From CAVURW01 sp963743595 (GTDB lineage: Bacteria; Verrucomicrobiota; Verrucomicrobiia; Methylacidiphilales; UBA1321), in NCBI GenBank assembly GCA_963743595.1, contig CAVURW010000215.1, positions 1 to 18,440 of the forward strand: a stretch of DNA of 18,440 nt, written 5' to 3'. Position numbers and translations under genes: made by a program. Shown in pieces: positions 7,486 through 14,747 of this stretch. Position 1 is the stretch's first letter; every line of letters begins with the position of its first letter. The notes under the pieces were generated by a model. The model made no database searches and was not told the origin of the DNA. It saw only the letters and a list, made by a program, of their open reading frames with translations.

Positions 7486-8979
7486 ATGTCCAACCCTTCC
7501 AACGGCTCTTCGGAACCCCGGCGTACTAAGCGGAAAGGGCAACCATTTCTCTCTGCAAACGCTGAGGCGAATGCGGCGCCGAATCCCGGGCTCACCCAGC
7601 AGTTTTCCATTCCGAACCTACTCTATAGCCTGGAGGCGGAGAAGGCCGTTCTGGGGTGCATGCTTACGAAGCCACTGGAGGTTATCGACGAAGTGAGCGT
7701 GGCGATCGGACGTGACGATTTCTTCGTCCCGGCGCACCAGGAGATCTTCAGTATTTTGCGCGAAATGCACGATTCGCAGCGACCCATCGAGCCGATCACC
7801 GTCCATCAACTTCTCGTCGATCGCAAACTCGCCCAGCCCGTCGGCAGCCCCGGCATTTTAGCGGAGTTGATGACCATCTTCACGACGCATCTGAACGTCG
7901 AGGGCTACATCAAGACGGTGAAGGAGAAGAGCCTGCTACGGCGGTTACAATCCGCTTGTGCGGAGATCGTCCATAATATCGCGGAGATGCCGGATACGGT
8001 AGCCGCCGTTCTCGATCAAGCCGAAGCGGCTATTTTCAAAGTGACCAACGAAGGGTTGACGAACTCGACGGTGCCGGCACGTGAGGAGATCGATAAAGCC
8101 CTGGCGCTCATTGAGAAGCTCCAGAATCGTAAGGGCCACCTGCAGGGGCTCCCCACGGGATTTCATCGACTGGACGAACTGACGGCCGGGTGGAAAGCGG
8201 GCGAGATGATCGTTTTGGCGGCGCGACCCGGCCAAGGTAAAACCGCACTCGCTCTCACGTTCGCACGGCAGGCGCTTCACCAACGCTACGATGAAGAAAA
8301 CGACGCGTGGCGTAAACCGGGTCACGCCGTCGGCATGTTCAGCCTGGAAATGACGAACGAGCAGCTCATGCTCCGGATGCTGGCCTCTCACAGCAGCGAG
8401 AGCCTGCAGCGCATTCGCCAGGGTGAGCTAGATGAACACGCCATGGAAAAGTTACGCATGGTGGCGCAAGACATGAAGGAGTGGCCCTTTGTCCTCGACG
8501 ACACATCGTTTCTCTCCATCAACCAACTCCGCGGTAAAGCGCGCCGGATGCGGGATCGGTACAAAATCGAGATGCTGGTCATCGACTACCTCCAATTGCT
8601 CAAGAGCGAAAGTGCCCAAGCGAAGGATAACCGACAGAACGAGGTTGCCGAGATTTCGCGCGGCATTAAGGCATTGGCGAAAGAGCTATCGATTCCAATT
8701 ATTATTTTAGCACAGCTGAATCGGCGAGCTGAAGAATCGCGCACGGAACCTGCTTTGCATAACTTGAGGGAATCAGGCGCGATCGAACAAGATGCCGACG
8801 TGGTGATGCTCCTTCATCGGCCCGAAGCAGAAAAAGATGCCGATGGGCAGGAACGCCCCCACGGCCCGATCATCCCCTATCAACTGAACATTGCCAAACA
8901 ACGTAACGGACCCACTGATAAATTAGACATTCTTTTCAATTCTCCCTATACACGCTTTGAGGACCCTGTACGAAAATAA
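7486..8979 (+). CDS. dnaB: Replicative DNA helicase DnaB
   Basis: DnaB is the hexameric 5'-3' helicase that unwinds the chromosome at the replication fork. The 497-residue product has a poorly conserved basic N-terminal tail (1-40), the helicase N-terminal domain (about 45-150), a linker, and the RecA-like ATPase domain (about 215-495). Walker A is ARPGQGKT at 246-253. Walker B is the stretch LVIDYLQLL at about 364-372. Other family motifs are FSLEM (285-289), AQLNRR (409-413) and KQRNGPT (471-477). A segment between Walker A and FSLEM (around 266-280) is somewhat longer than usual. The start is preceded by TCCCCCCA with no Shine-Dalgarno sequence. Neither rplI nor a primase gene is adjacent. 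It is divergent from the cyclophilin gene; a GntR/LacI regulator follows after 99 bases. There is no sign of an intein. Confidence 0.97.
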   Translation: MSNPSNGSSEPRRTKRKGQPFLSANAEANAAPNPGLTQQFSIPNLLYSLEAEKAVLGCMLTKPLEVIDEVSVAIGRDDFFVPAHQEIFSILREMHDSQRPIEPITVHQLLVDRKLAQPVGSPGILAELMTIFTTHLNVEGYIKTVKEKSLLRRLQSACAEIVHNIAEMPDTVAAVLDQAEAAIFKVTNEGLTNSTVPAREEIDKALALIEKLQNRKGHLQGLPTGFHRLDELTAGWKAGEMIVLAARPGQGKTALALTFARQALHQRYDEENDAWRKPGHAVGMFSLEMTNEQLMLRMLASHSSESLQRIRQGELDEHAMEKLRMVAQDMKEWPFVLDDTSFLSINQLRGKARRMRDRYKIEMLVIDYLQLLKSESAQAKDNRQNEVAEISRGIKALAKELSIPIIILAQLNRRAEESRTEPALHNLRESGAIEQDADVVMLLHRPEAEKDADGQERPHGPIIPYQLNIAKQRNGPTDKLDILFNSPYTRFEDPVRK

Positions 8980-9015
8980 GGAAACAGAATGAACTCCAAG
9001 GAAACAAAATGGAGT
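8978..9015 (+). repeat. Direct repeats and a small inverted repeat between dnaB and the regulator
   Basis: AAGGAAACAGAATG (8978-8991) recurs as AAGGAAACAAAATG (8998-9011), with one mismatch and a 20-base period. Overlapping this, ACTCCA (8993-8998) and TGGAGT (9010-9015) are inverted repeats with an 11-base loop. No T-tract follows, so a strong intrinsic terminator for dnaB is not evident. The two-turn spacing of the direct repeats would suit a DNA-binding protein, possibly the regulator encoded just downstream. Confidence 0.4.
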
Positions 9016-9078
9016 GACTAGTTAAATTTCCTGAACTTATTCTTTATTCCGTGTAACACAGATGGTAGGTTAATACTT

Positions 9079-10128
9079 GTGTCAAAAGCTACTGCTCGAA
9101 GCCGTTTAGCCGTCGCCCTACTCGAGGACATCTTAAAGAGTCCCGAGGAGGAGTCCATTGCCCTACCCAGTGAACATCAACTTTGCCAGCGTTTTGGAGT
9201 CAGCCGTGTTACCGTTCGCCTGGCCCTCACCGATCTTGAGAATCAAGGCCTTGTCTATCGCAGACACGGTAAGGGGACCTTTGCCCTGGGAAAAGCGCGG
9301 CGATTACTGAAACCTGTCGCGATTCTAATCAAGAACCCGGCGCACCTCAGCTCACCGTTCTACTCCAGCTTGGTCAGTGCGTTTTCCGCTGAGCTGCTGG
9401 CGAACCGTTGTCATCCGGTAGTTATTGATAACGTGAAGGATGCGATTGGATTTCACCGACCCGACCCCTTTTGCGCCGTACTCCTGATTCCAGACTCAGA
9501 TATGCCGGAGAGCCAAAAGCAGCTCGCTCACGCTGGTGTCCCTTACGTCGTGGCGTGGGAAACCCAAGAACCTCCGCGCGATTTTGAATTCTACGTCGGC
9601 ATCACCCACGCCGTTCAAGCGGCGATGAAACACGCTATCGACCTGGGCCACAAGAAGTTCGGGCTGCTGCGTATCCACGACCATTGCTCGGCTGATGTGC
9701 TTCGACAAAAGGGCTTTGAGCTGGCACTCGCTGCTGCCGGACTTGATCCCGCCCAATCGACCGAGCTGGTTATTCCTTCCGTTGCCGATCCAGTGTCGGT
9801 TACTTTGATCAAGGAGAAATTACTCGATCCAAAAGCGGTTTCGGCGCTCATCGCTTTCGACGATAACCTGGGTGTGCTCGCTCTGAAGACGGCTCGTCAT
9901 TTCGGATTTAGCGTTCCGAAAGACCTGAGCATCATCAGCCTCCACAACTTCCCTAAGATTCCGCGCGAGACAAGCATCGCCTCGATCAACTACCATCTCC
10001 CCGACATCGGTCGGCAACTGGCGCACCGCGTCCTTGCCCCACAATTGAAGCACCTTCAGTTGACGGTAGAGGAACGGACGCCTTACTCCTGGCTGCCGGG
10101 AGAGACGCTGGCATCTCCACGCTCCTAG
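9079..10128 (+). CDS. GntR-type DNA-binding / LacI-type sensor regulator
   Basis: This transcription factor joins a GntR-family winged helix-turn-helix (residues 1-72: LPSEHQLCQRFGVSRVTVR, then LVYRRHGKGTFA) to a LacI/periplasmic-binding-protein-like sensor domain (about 78-345). The architecture is that of AraR-type regulators, which usually bind sugars or sugar derivatives. The sensor contains AIDLGHKKFGLL and ALIAFDDNLGVLAL, both typical of LacI-type domains. The start is GTG at 9079, preceded by GGTAGG about 10 bases upstream, one of the better ribosome sites in the window. It follows dnaB and precedes trpF by 41 bases, but the ligand and targets cannot be read from the sequence. Direct repeats at 8978-9011 are candidate operators. 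Confidence 0.88.
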   Translation: MSKATARSRLAVALLEDILKSPEEESIALPSEHQLCQRFGVSRVTVRLALTDLENQGLVYRRHGKGTFALGKARRLLKPVAILIKNPAHLSSPFYSSLVSAFSAELLANRCHPVVIDNVKDAIGFHRPDPFCAVLLIPDSDMPESQKQLAHAGVPYVVAWETQEPPRDFEFYVGITHAVQAAMKHAIDLGHKKFGLLRIHDHCSADVLRQKGFELALAAAGLDPAQSTELVIPSVADPVSVTLIKEKLLDPKAVSALIAFDDNLGVLALKTARHFGFSVPKDLSIISLHNFPKIPRETSIASINYHLPDIGRQLAHRVLAPQLKHLQLTVEERTPYSWLPGETLASPRS

Positions 10129-10169
10129 CTTCAGATTTCCAGGTTGCACAGGTCGGCTGATCGATTAAC

Positions 10170-10820
10170 TTGCTATTTGTGCCACGTGTCAAAATTTGCG
10201 GTCTCACATCTGTAGTAGATGCCCTTCACGCCGCGCACTCGGGAGCGGACGCTCTTGGGTTTATTCTATACGAGAAGAGCCCCCGTTACGTTGCGCTGGA
10301 AAAGGCGGCCGAAATCGTGACTCAACTGCCACCCTTCGCTTCCACCGTAGCCGTCACGGTCAATTCCATCCCGTTACTTCAAGAAGCTGCTAAAGACTCG
10401 TCGCATCCTCTCCGCCGCTTTACGGTTTGGCAATTGCATGGAGCCGAAACCCCAGCCGAGTGTGCGTCTCTCGCAGCTGCGCACATTCCCTTGGTTAAAA
10501 TTATCCCTGGCGGACAGGCCGAACGGGAAACTCTTGCCCGATACGAAGAGGCTGGCGTTCGCGCGTTCTTGCTCGATACGCCGTCTGAGAAATTTGGTGG
10601 CACCGGGCAAACGTTCGCTTGGTCGAATGTTTCACGCTTTCAATCGCTGACAAAACTGCCCGTGATTCTCTCGGGTGGATTGAACCCCGATAATCTTGCA
10701 AAAGCCCTTGATTCCGTGCATGTTTACGCGGTGGACGTCGCCAGTGGCGTGGAGCTATCGCCGGGCGTAAAAGATCCCGATAAAGTTCTCAAATTTATTC
10801 AAATATGCAAAAAGTCTTAA
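10170..10820 (+). CDS. trpF: Phosphoribosylanthranilate isomerase
   Basis: TrpF catalyses the Amadori rearrangement of phosphoribosylanthranilate to CdRP in tryptophan biosynthesis. The product is up to 216 residues. The catalytic Cys is in VKICGLT (Cys10) and the catalytic Asp in FLLDTPS (Asp136). Other family motifs are EKSPRYV (35-41), QLHG (88-91), GGTGQTFAW (142-151) and LSGGLNPDN. The frame begins at a TTG (10170); a GTG at 10179 is an alternative that removes three residues. Neither has a clear ribosome site, so the exact start is uncertain. The last 16 bases overlap trpB, indicating translational coupling. The gene follows the GntR/LacI-type regulator by 41 bases. The enzyme call is secure. 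Confidence 0.95.
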   Translation: MLFVPRVKICGLTSVVDALHAAHSGADALGFILYEKSPRYVALEKAAEIVTQLPPFASTVAVTVNSIPLLQEAAKDSSHPLRRFTVWQLHGAETPAECASLAAAHIPLVKIIPGGQAERETLARYEEAGVRAFLLDTPSEKFGGTGQTFAWSNVSRFQSLTKLPVILSGGLNPDNLAKALDSVHVYAVDVASGVELSPGVKDPDKVLKFIQICKKS

Positions 10821-12004
10821 CCCAAGGTCCCGACGCCTACGGTCACTTTGGAGCCTACGGCGGAATGTTCGTCCCTGAAACATTGATGAGCCCCTTGCAG
10901 GAGCTGGCGGCGGAGTACGAACTGGCCCGGCACGATAAGTCCTTTAAGCACGAGCTGAAAGCGCTTTTAGAAGAGTACGCCGGTCGCCCCACTCCGCTCT
11001 ACTTTGCCCAACGGATGACCGAGCGTCTCAGCGGTGCAAAGATCTATCTGAAACGCGAAGATTTGCTGCATACAGGTGCTCACAAGATCAATAATGCGCT
11101 CGGCCAAGTCCTCCTCGCCCGTCGGATGGGCAAGAAGCGTATCATCGCGGAGACGGGTGCGGGTCAACATGGTGTTGCCACGGCTACAGTTGCTGCACGG
11201 TTCGGTCTCGAATGCGTCGTCTACATGGGTGCCGTCGATATGGAGCGCCAAGCGCTTAATGTCGCCCGGATGCGATTGCTCGGTGCCACGGTTGTTCCAG
11301 TCACTGCTGGCCAAAAAACGTTGAAGGAAGCGGTAAACGAAGCCATGCGCGATTGGGTCACGAACATCCGCTCCACCCACTACATCCTGGGCTCCGCACT
11401 GGGTTCTCATCCCTACCCAATGATGGTGCGCGATTTCCACCGGGTGATCGGCGATGAAGCGCGTCGCCAGATCATCGAGCGTGAAGAACATCTCCCGGAC
11501 CTGCTTCTGGCTTGTGTGGGCGGTGGCAGTAACGCCATCGGCCTTTTCTACCCGTTCCTGGAAGACAATACGGTCCGTTGCGTGGGTGTGGAAGCGGGCG
11601 GTAACGGGATCATCGCTGGGCAGCACGCCGCGCGATTCCAAGGCGGCAGCCTCGGTGTTTTGCAAGGCGCGCGCACCTACCTCCTGCAAGATCGGGACGG
11701 CCAAATCCAAAACACCCACTCCATCTCCGCAGGGCTCGACTATGCCGCTGTCGGCCCAGAACACGCCTTCCTCCGCGACGAAGGCCGCGTCGAATACACC
11801 TTCTGCACCGACCCCGATGCCCTCAAAGCATTCCGTTTCCTCAGCGAAACTGAAGGCATCATACCCGCTCTCGAAACCGCTCACGCCGTCGCTGAAGCCA
11901 TCCGCGTTGCCCCCACGATGCGTAAGGATCAAGTCATCATCATCAACCTCTCCGGACGCGGCGACAAAGATGTGCAGCAGGTCGCACAAATGCTGAATTT
12001 GTAG
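10805..12004 (+). CDS. trpB: Tryptophan synthase beta subunit
   Basis: TrpB is the PLP enzyme that condenses indole with serine to give tryptophan, normally in a complex with TrpA. The 399-residue product is the normal length for TrpB1. The PLP lysine is Lys94 in HTGAHKINN (89-97). Glu116 lies in ETGAGQHGVAT. The phosphate-binding loop is GGGSN at 239-243. The start ATG at 10805 is inside trpF (16-base overlap). The C-terminus SGRGDKDVQQV is canonical. No trpA follows: two bases after the TAG comes a region with a transposase remnant and then small minus-strand genes. TrpA must be encoded elsewhere, or the complex must be supplied differently. Confidence 0.97.
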   Translation: MQKVLTQGPDAYGHFGAYGGMFVPETLMSPLQELAAEYELARHDKSFKHELKALLEEYAGRPTPLYFAQRMTERLSGAKIYLKREDLLHTGAHKINNALGQVLLARRMGKKRIIAETGAGQHGVATATVAARFGLECVVYMGAVDMERQALNVARMRLLGATVVPVTAGQKTLKEAVNEAMRDWVTNIRSTHYILGSALGSHPYPMMVRDFHRVIGDEARRQIIEREEHLPDLLLACVGGGSNAIGLFYPFLEDNTVRCVGVEAGGNGIIAGQHAARFQGGSLGVLQGARTYLLQDRDGQIQNTHSISAGLDYAAVGPEHAFLRDEGRVEYTFCTDPDALKAFRFLSETEGIIPALETAHAVAEAIRVAPTMRKDQVIIINLSGRGDKDVQQVAQMLNL

Positions 12005-12016
12005 TGTTAGCCGTGT

Positions 12017-12139
12017 GATAGATCTGATCTACAAGCTCGGCTTGCTCGCGGCTTCCGTAACTTCAAGTACTTCCAAGCCATGGCCTATCTCGAAGCAGCT
12101 CGTCTTCACATCCACCTACCCAACCCTCTACCCACTTGA
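12017..12139 (+). pseudogene. C-terminal remnant of an ISL3/IS204-type transposase
   Basis: In the frame ending at the TGA at 12137-12139 the sequence reads ARGFRNFKYFQAMAYL and continues to a C-terminal LPNPLPT. This pattern (basic ARGFRNF, then an aromatic/hydrophobic helix, then a short proline-rich tail) closely resembles the C-terminal end of ISL3/IS204/IS1001-type DDE transposases as I recall them. About 40 codons remain, with no start codon and no catalytic residues, and I see no inverted terminal repeats. It begins 12 bases after the trpB stop, so it marks an old insertion and rearrangement at that junction. The family assignment is from memory of the C-terminal motif and needs a protein search. 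Confidence 0.55.
12019..12031. repeat. 13-bp near-palindrome after trpB
   Basis: TAGATC and GATCTA flank a single central T. The element lies 15 bases after the trpB stop and overlaps the start of the transposase remnant. No T-tract follows, so it is not a convincing terminator. Confidence 0.3.
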
Positions 12140-12155
12140 AATAGCGAGGCCCCGT

Positions 12156-12362
12156 TTAATTCCTCCGGATATAATCCATTCCCTCTTGCTTCTCTATTCT
12201 TAAACGCGTCCTCTTTTCAATGTTCCTGTTTTCAATAGCCTTGTAAACAAACCTCAGCCACAAGAACAAGCCAGCACAAGACACTCCGAGAATGAGAAAG
12301 ACTGTCCAGGGGTATTGTACTCCGGGAATTGGTGAAATTTTGATGAATAATAGAAGCCCCAT
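12156..12362 (-). CDS. Small membrane protein (68 aa), unrecognised
   Basis: The frame encodes a hydrophobic N-terminal half followed by a charged C-terminal tail rich in Arg, Lys and Glu. A transmembrane helix is likely at about residues 20-43 (FLILGVSCAGLFLWLRFVY); residues 1-10 are also hydrophobic. The tail starting near residue 44 (ENRNIEKRTRLRIEKQEG) would face the cytoplasm. The ATG at 12362 lies 6 bases after the TAG of the preceding small gene, so the two probably belong to one transcript. No family is recognised. Base composition is lower in GC than the flanking trpB and leuA genes, consistent with acquired DNA. Confidence 0.55.
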   Translation of the reverse strand: MGLLLFIKISPIPGVQYPWTVFLILGVSCAGLFLWLRFVYKAIENRNIEKRTRLRIEKQEGMDYIRRN

Positions 12363-12368
12363 ATAAAA

Positions 12369-12668
12369 CTAAATAAAGCAGCCCATTACTGTACATACAA
12401 TTGCGCAGAAAACGTCATCCCTCCTTCCAACAGCGGCCAAATAATAGGCCGAATATGGAAACCACGGCCTAAACCATAAGCAAACGGCAAAAAGGGCAAC
12501 TGCTAAAAACGAACCTTGGGGGCTTAAATTCGGTAAATCGCTCACAATCACACCTGTACAAAACCCCAGATAAATGACAGGAAATAGAGTATCTTGATAA
12601 AATTTAGAAAAACGCAGCATGGGTGTCTGTGCGGTCACCCCTGATGCGCGCCTGGTTTTTCCTTTCAC
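12369..12668 (-). CDS. Small polytopic membrane protein (up to 99 aa), unrecognised
   Basis: The frame opens with a GTG at 12668 whose GTGA overlaps the TGA of the upstream gene, a typical coupled junction. An ATG at 12620 is an alternative start that would give about 83 residues (MLRFSKFYQDTLFPV). Hydrophobic segments lie near residues 28-44, 54-80 and 85-99, so two or three membrane passes are likely. I do not recognise the family. It sits between the other two small minus-strand genes of this cassette, and its composition is more AT-rich than the neighbouring metabolic genes. Confidence 0.55.
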   Translation of the reverse strand: MKGKTRRASGVTAQTPMLRFSKFYQDTLFPVIYLGFCTGVIVSDLPNLSPQGSFLAVALFAVCLWFRPWFPYSAYYLAAVGRRDDVFCAIVCTVMGCFI

Positions 12669-12958
12669 GTGATTTGAATCACTCGAGCCCCCTGCCCGGT
12701 GGCTTTAGTAATGTTTTCTGCGATTTCGTTCACAATTTTGTGGCTCTCAGTTTCGTCAAATGAACCATATTCGAAACCAATTTGAAGCCCTGGATCTTCG
12801 AATGAAAAGAAGATGTGGCAATCATTTACCATGATACGGTGCTCACCCCAGCCGTGAATAACTCGGGATGGGTACGATGAAGGAGCTAACACTTCGGCAA
12901 ACCGAGTTCTTGGAAGATCAAACCACTCCCCGTCTGTGAATTTAATGAGAAACTCCAT
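12665..12958 (-). CDS. Small soluble protein (97 aa), unrecognised
   Basis: From the ATG at 12958 the product is 97 residues. The open frame extends upstream into the antisense of leuA, but that extension has no coding character, so I reject it and use the ATG at 12958. Alternating hydrophobic residues (HIFFSFEDPGLQIGFEYG) suggest a beta-sheet core, followed by a C-terminal helix (KIVNEIAENITKATG). No membrane helix or signal is seen. Its stop overlaps the GTG of the next gene. It is divergent from leuA with a 100-base gap. I do not recognise the family; the size and fold pattern would fit a small immunity-like or accessory protein, but that is speculation. Confidence 0.55.
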   Translation of the reverse strand: MEFLIKFTDGEWFDLPRTRFAEVLAPSSYPSRVIHGWGEHRIMVNDCHIFFSFEDPGLQIGFEYGSFDETESHKIVNEIAENITKATGQGARVIQIT

Positions 12959-13013
12959 ATGCGCTATCAAAAGCCTCGGCATCTGAGTTGGCAAGATTAG
13001 GGTGCAGCTTCGC

Positions 13014-13042
13014 GCGGGTTGAGGTAGACTGACCCGCTCAAC
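13014..13042 (+). promoter_or_regulatory. Two mutually exclusive hairpins upstream of leuA
   Basis: GCGGGT (13014-13019) can pair with ACCCGC (13032-13037), and GTTGAG (13018-13023) can pair with CTCAAC (13037-13042). The arms overlap at both sides, so only one stem can form at a time. The element ends 16 bases before the leuA ATG at 13059 and lies in the 100-base gap shared with the divergent small-gene cassette. It may be an RNA switch in the leuA leader or simply an operator with interleaved symmetry. Confidence 0.35.
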
Positions 13043-13058
13043 TGAACCCAGATTAGCC

Positions 13059-14747
13059 ATGACAACTCCACCCTCACACGCCGCGAATCCGAAGAAATAC
13101 CATCCCTTTGCCGCGGTGTCGCTTCCGAACCGCACATGGCCCGATAAGCGACTGGAGAAAGCGCCGCGCTGGTGCAGTGTGGATCTGCGCGATGGAAACC
13201 AGGCGCTGGCCATTCCCATGAGCGTGCCGGAAAAGCTGGAATACTTTGAGATGCTGGTCCGAATCGGATTTAAGGAGATCGAAGTCGGCTTTCCTTCGGC
13301 CTCGCAAATTGAGTTCGATTTCATTCGTCGGTTGATCGATGAAAATCGTGTGCCGGACGACGTGACGTTGCAGGTTTTGGTGCAATCAAAAGAGGAGCTA
13401 ATTCACCGCACATTCGAGTCCTTGCACGGTGCAAAAAACGCCATCGTTCATCTTTACAATTCCACCTCGCCCGCGCAGCGCCGAATCGTCTTCGGTTTAG
13501 ACAAGCAAGGGATTATTGATATCGCCGTGCGGGGTACGAAACAGATCAAAGAGCGCGTCTCGATGTTGCCCGGAACACGTGTTCGCTTTGAATATTCGCC
13601 CGAAAGCTTTTCGGCTACCGAACTCGATTTCGCCCTGGAGATTTGTGAGGCGGTCGGCGATGCGTGGGGTTACTCCGAGGAGGAACCGATCATCTTCAAC
13701 CTGCCAGCGACCGTGGAGCTCTCCACACCGAACCATTACGCCGATCAAATCGAGTGGTTCATCCGACATCAAAAACACCCGGAATGCAGCATCATCAGCC
13801 TGCACACGCATAACGATCGCGGCACCGGTGTCGCTGCTAGTGAACTGGCGCAAATGGCCGGGGCAACGCGCGTGGAAGGAACGCTTTTTGGCAATGGCGA
13901 ACGGACCGGAAACGTCGATATCGTGACGCTGGCGTTGAACATGCAGACGCAAGGAGTCGACCCTGAGCTCGATTTCAGTAAGTTGCCGGAGATTCGTGAG
14001 ATTTATGAGCGCTGCACCCGTCTGGAAGTGCCACCCCGCTCGCCCTACGGCGGCGATCTCGTCTTCACGGCCTTTTCGGGTTCACATCAGGACGCGATCA
14101 ATAAAGGCCTGAAGAACTGGGAATCGAGGACCGATGGATTTTGGGAAGTGCCCTACTTGCCGCTCGATCCGCACGATATCGGTCGGCGATACCAGGGCAT
14201 CATTCGCATCAACAGCCAGTCGGGCAAGGGCGGCGTGGCCTATATACTTGAGACGGAATTCGGTTACGTCTTACCGAAAGCGATGCACCGGGAAATCGGT
14301 AAAATCGTCAATCGCGAGGCCGATTTGCGCGGCACGGAACTCACCCCGCAGGAGATTTTCGACCTCTTCAAGAACGAGTACTTGGAGCGAAATGCGCCTT
14401 GGAAATGGGTCCGCACCGTCGCTGCGGTTCAACCCGACAACTCCATCGTCAGCACCAGCGAGCTGGAGTTCTCCGGCAAGCTGTGCCAGGTGGTCGGGAA
14501 AGGAAACGGGCCGGTTGACGCGTTCGTTAAGGGATTGCTCAGTCAAGCTGAGGGGCGCGTGCCCACGTTTACGGTCGTCTCGTACTCGGAGCATTCGCTG
14601 GGCAGTGGCGCCGAAGCGCAAGCGGTCGCCTACTTCGAAATCAAAGCCCGAGAGACAACGTTCTTCGGCGCAGGCACCGATACGAACATCGAAGTGGCCA
14701 GCTTGAAGGCGGTTCTCAGTGCGGTCAATCGAGCCTGCAACGGCTGA
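13059..14747 (+). CDS. leuA: 2-isopropylmalate synthase, long (type 2-like) form
   Basis: LeuA joins acetyl-CoA and 2-ketoisovalerate in the first committed step of leucine biosynthesis. The 562-residue length fits the longer LeuA class. The HMGL-like TIM barrel starts with VDLRDGNQAL (41-50). Metal-site motifs are HTHNDRGTG (249-257) and FGNGERTGN (277-285). The C-terminal allosteric LeuA dimer domain (about 430-555) is complete, with SEHSLGSGAEAQAVAY and FGAGTDTNIEVAS; this domain normally mediates leucine feedback. The ATG at 13059 has no Shine-Dalgarno sequence, but alternative hairpins lie in the leader. The TGA overlaps the next ATG by one base (TGATG), indicating translational coupling to the flavoprotein gene. 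No other leu genes are in the window. Confidence 0.96.
   Translation: MTTPPSHAANPKKYHPFAAVSLPNRTWPDKRLEKAPRWCSVDLRDGNQALAIPMSVPEKLEYFEMLVRIGFKEIEVGFPSASQIEFDFIRRLIDENRVPDDVTLQVLVQSKEELIHRTFESLHGAKNAIVHLYNSTSPAQRRIVFGLDKQGIIDIAVRGTKQIKERVSMLPGTRVRFEYSPESFSATELDFALEICEAVGDAWGYSEEEPIIFNLPATVELSTPNHYADQIEWFIRHQKHPECSIISLHTHNDRGTGVAASELAQMAGATRVEGTLFGNGERTGNVDIVTLALNMQTQGVDPELDFSKLPEIREIYERCTRLEVPPRSPYGGDLVFTAFSGSHQDAINKGLKNWESRTDGFWEVPYLPLDPHDIGRRYQGIIRINSQSGKGGVAYILETEFGYVLPKAMHREIGKIVNREADLRGTELTPQEIFDLFKNEYLERNAPWKWVRTVAAVQPDNSIVSTSELEFSGKLCQVVGKGNGPVDAFVKGLLSQAEGRVPTFTVVSYSEHSLGSGAEAQAVAYFEIKARETTFFGAGTDTNIEVASLKAVLSAVNRACNG

Noticed and set aside
10967..11989. 340-codon minus-strand frame opposite trpB
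   Set aside because: It is the antisense of a well-conserved trpB and is a GC-driven shadow frame with no domain.
12015..12203. 62-codon plus-strand frame from a GTG after trpB, considered as a start of trpA or a small gene
   Set aside because: No TrpA motifs are present, it overlaps the 68-aa minus-strand gene, and the neighbouring frame gives a better transposase-like reading.
12959..13324. Upstream extension of the 97-aa minus-strand gene into leuA antisense
   Set aside because: It covers the 5' end of leuA on the opposite strand and has no coding character; the ATG at 12958 is a sufficient start.
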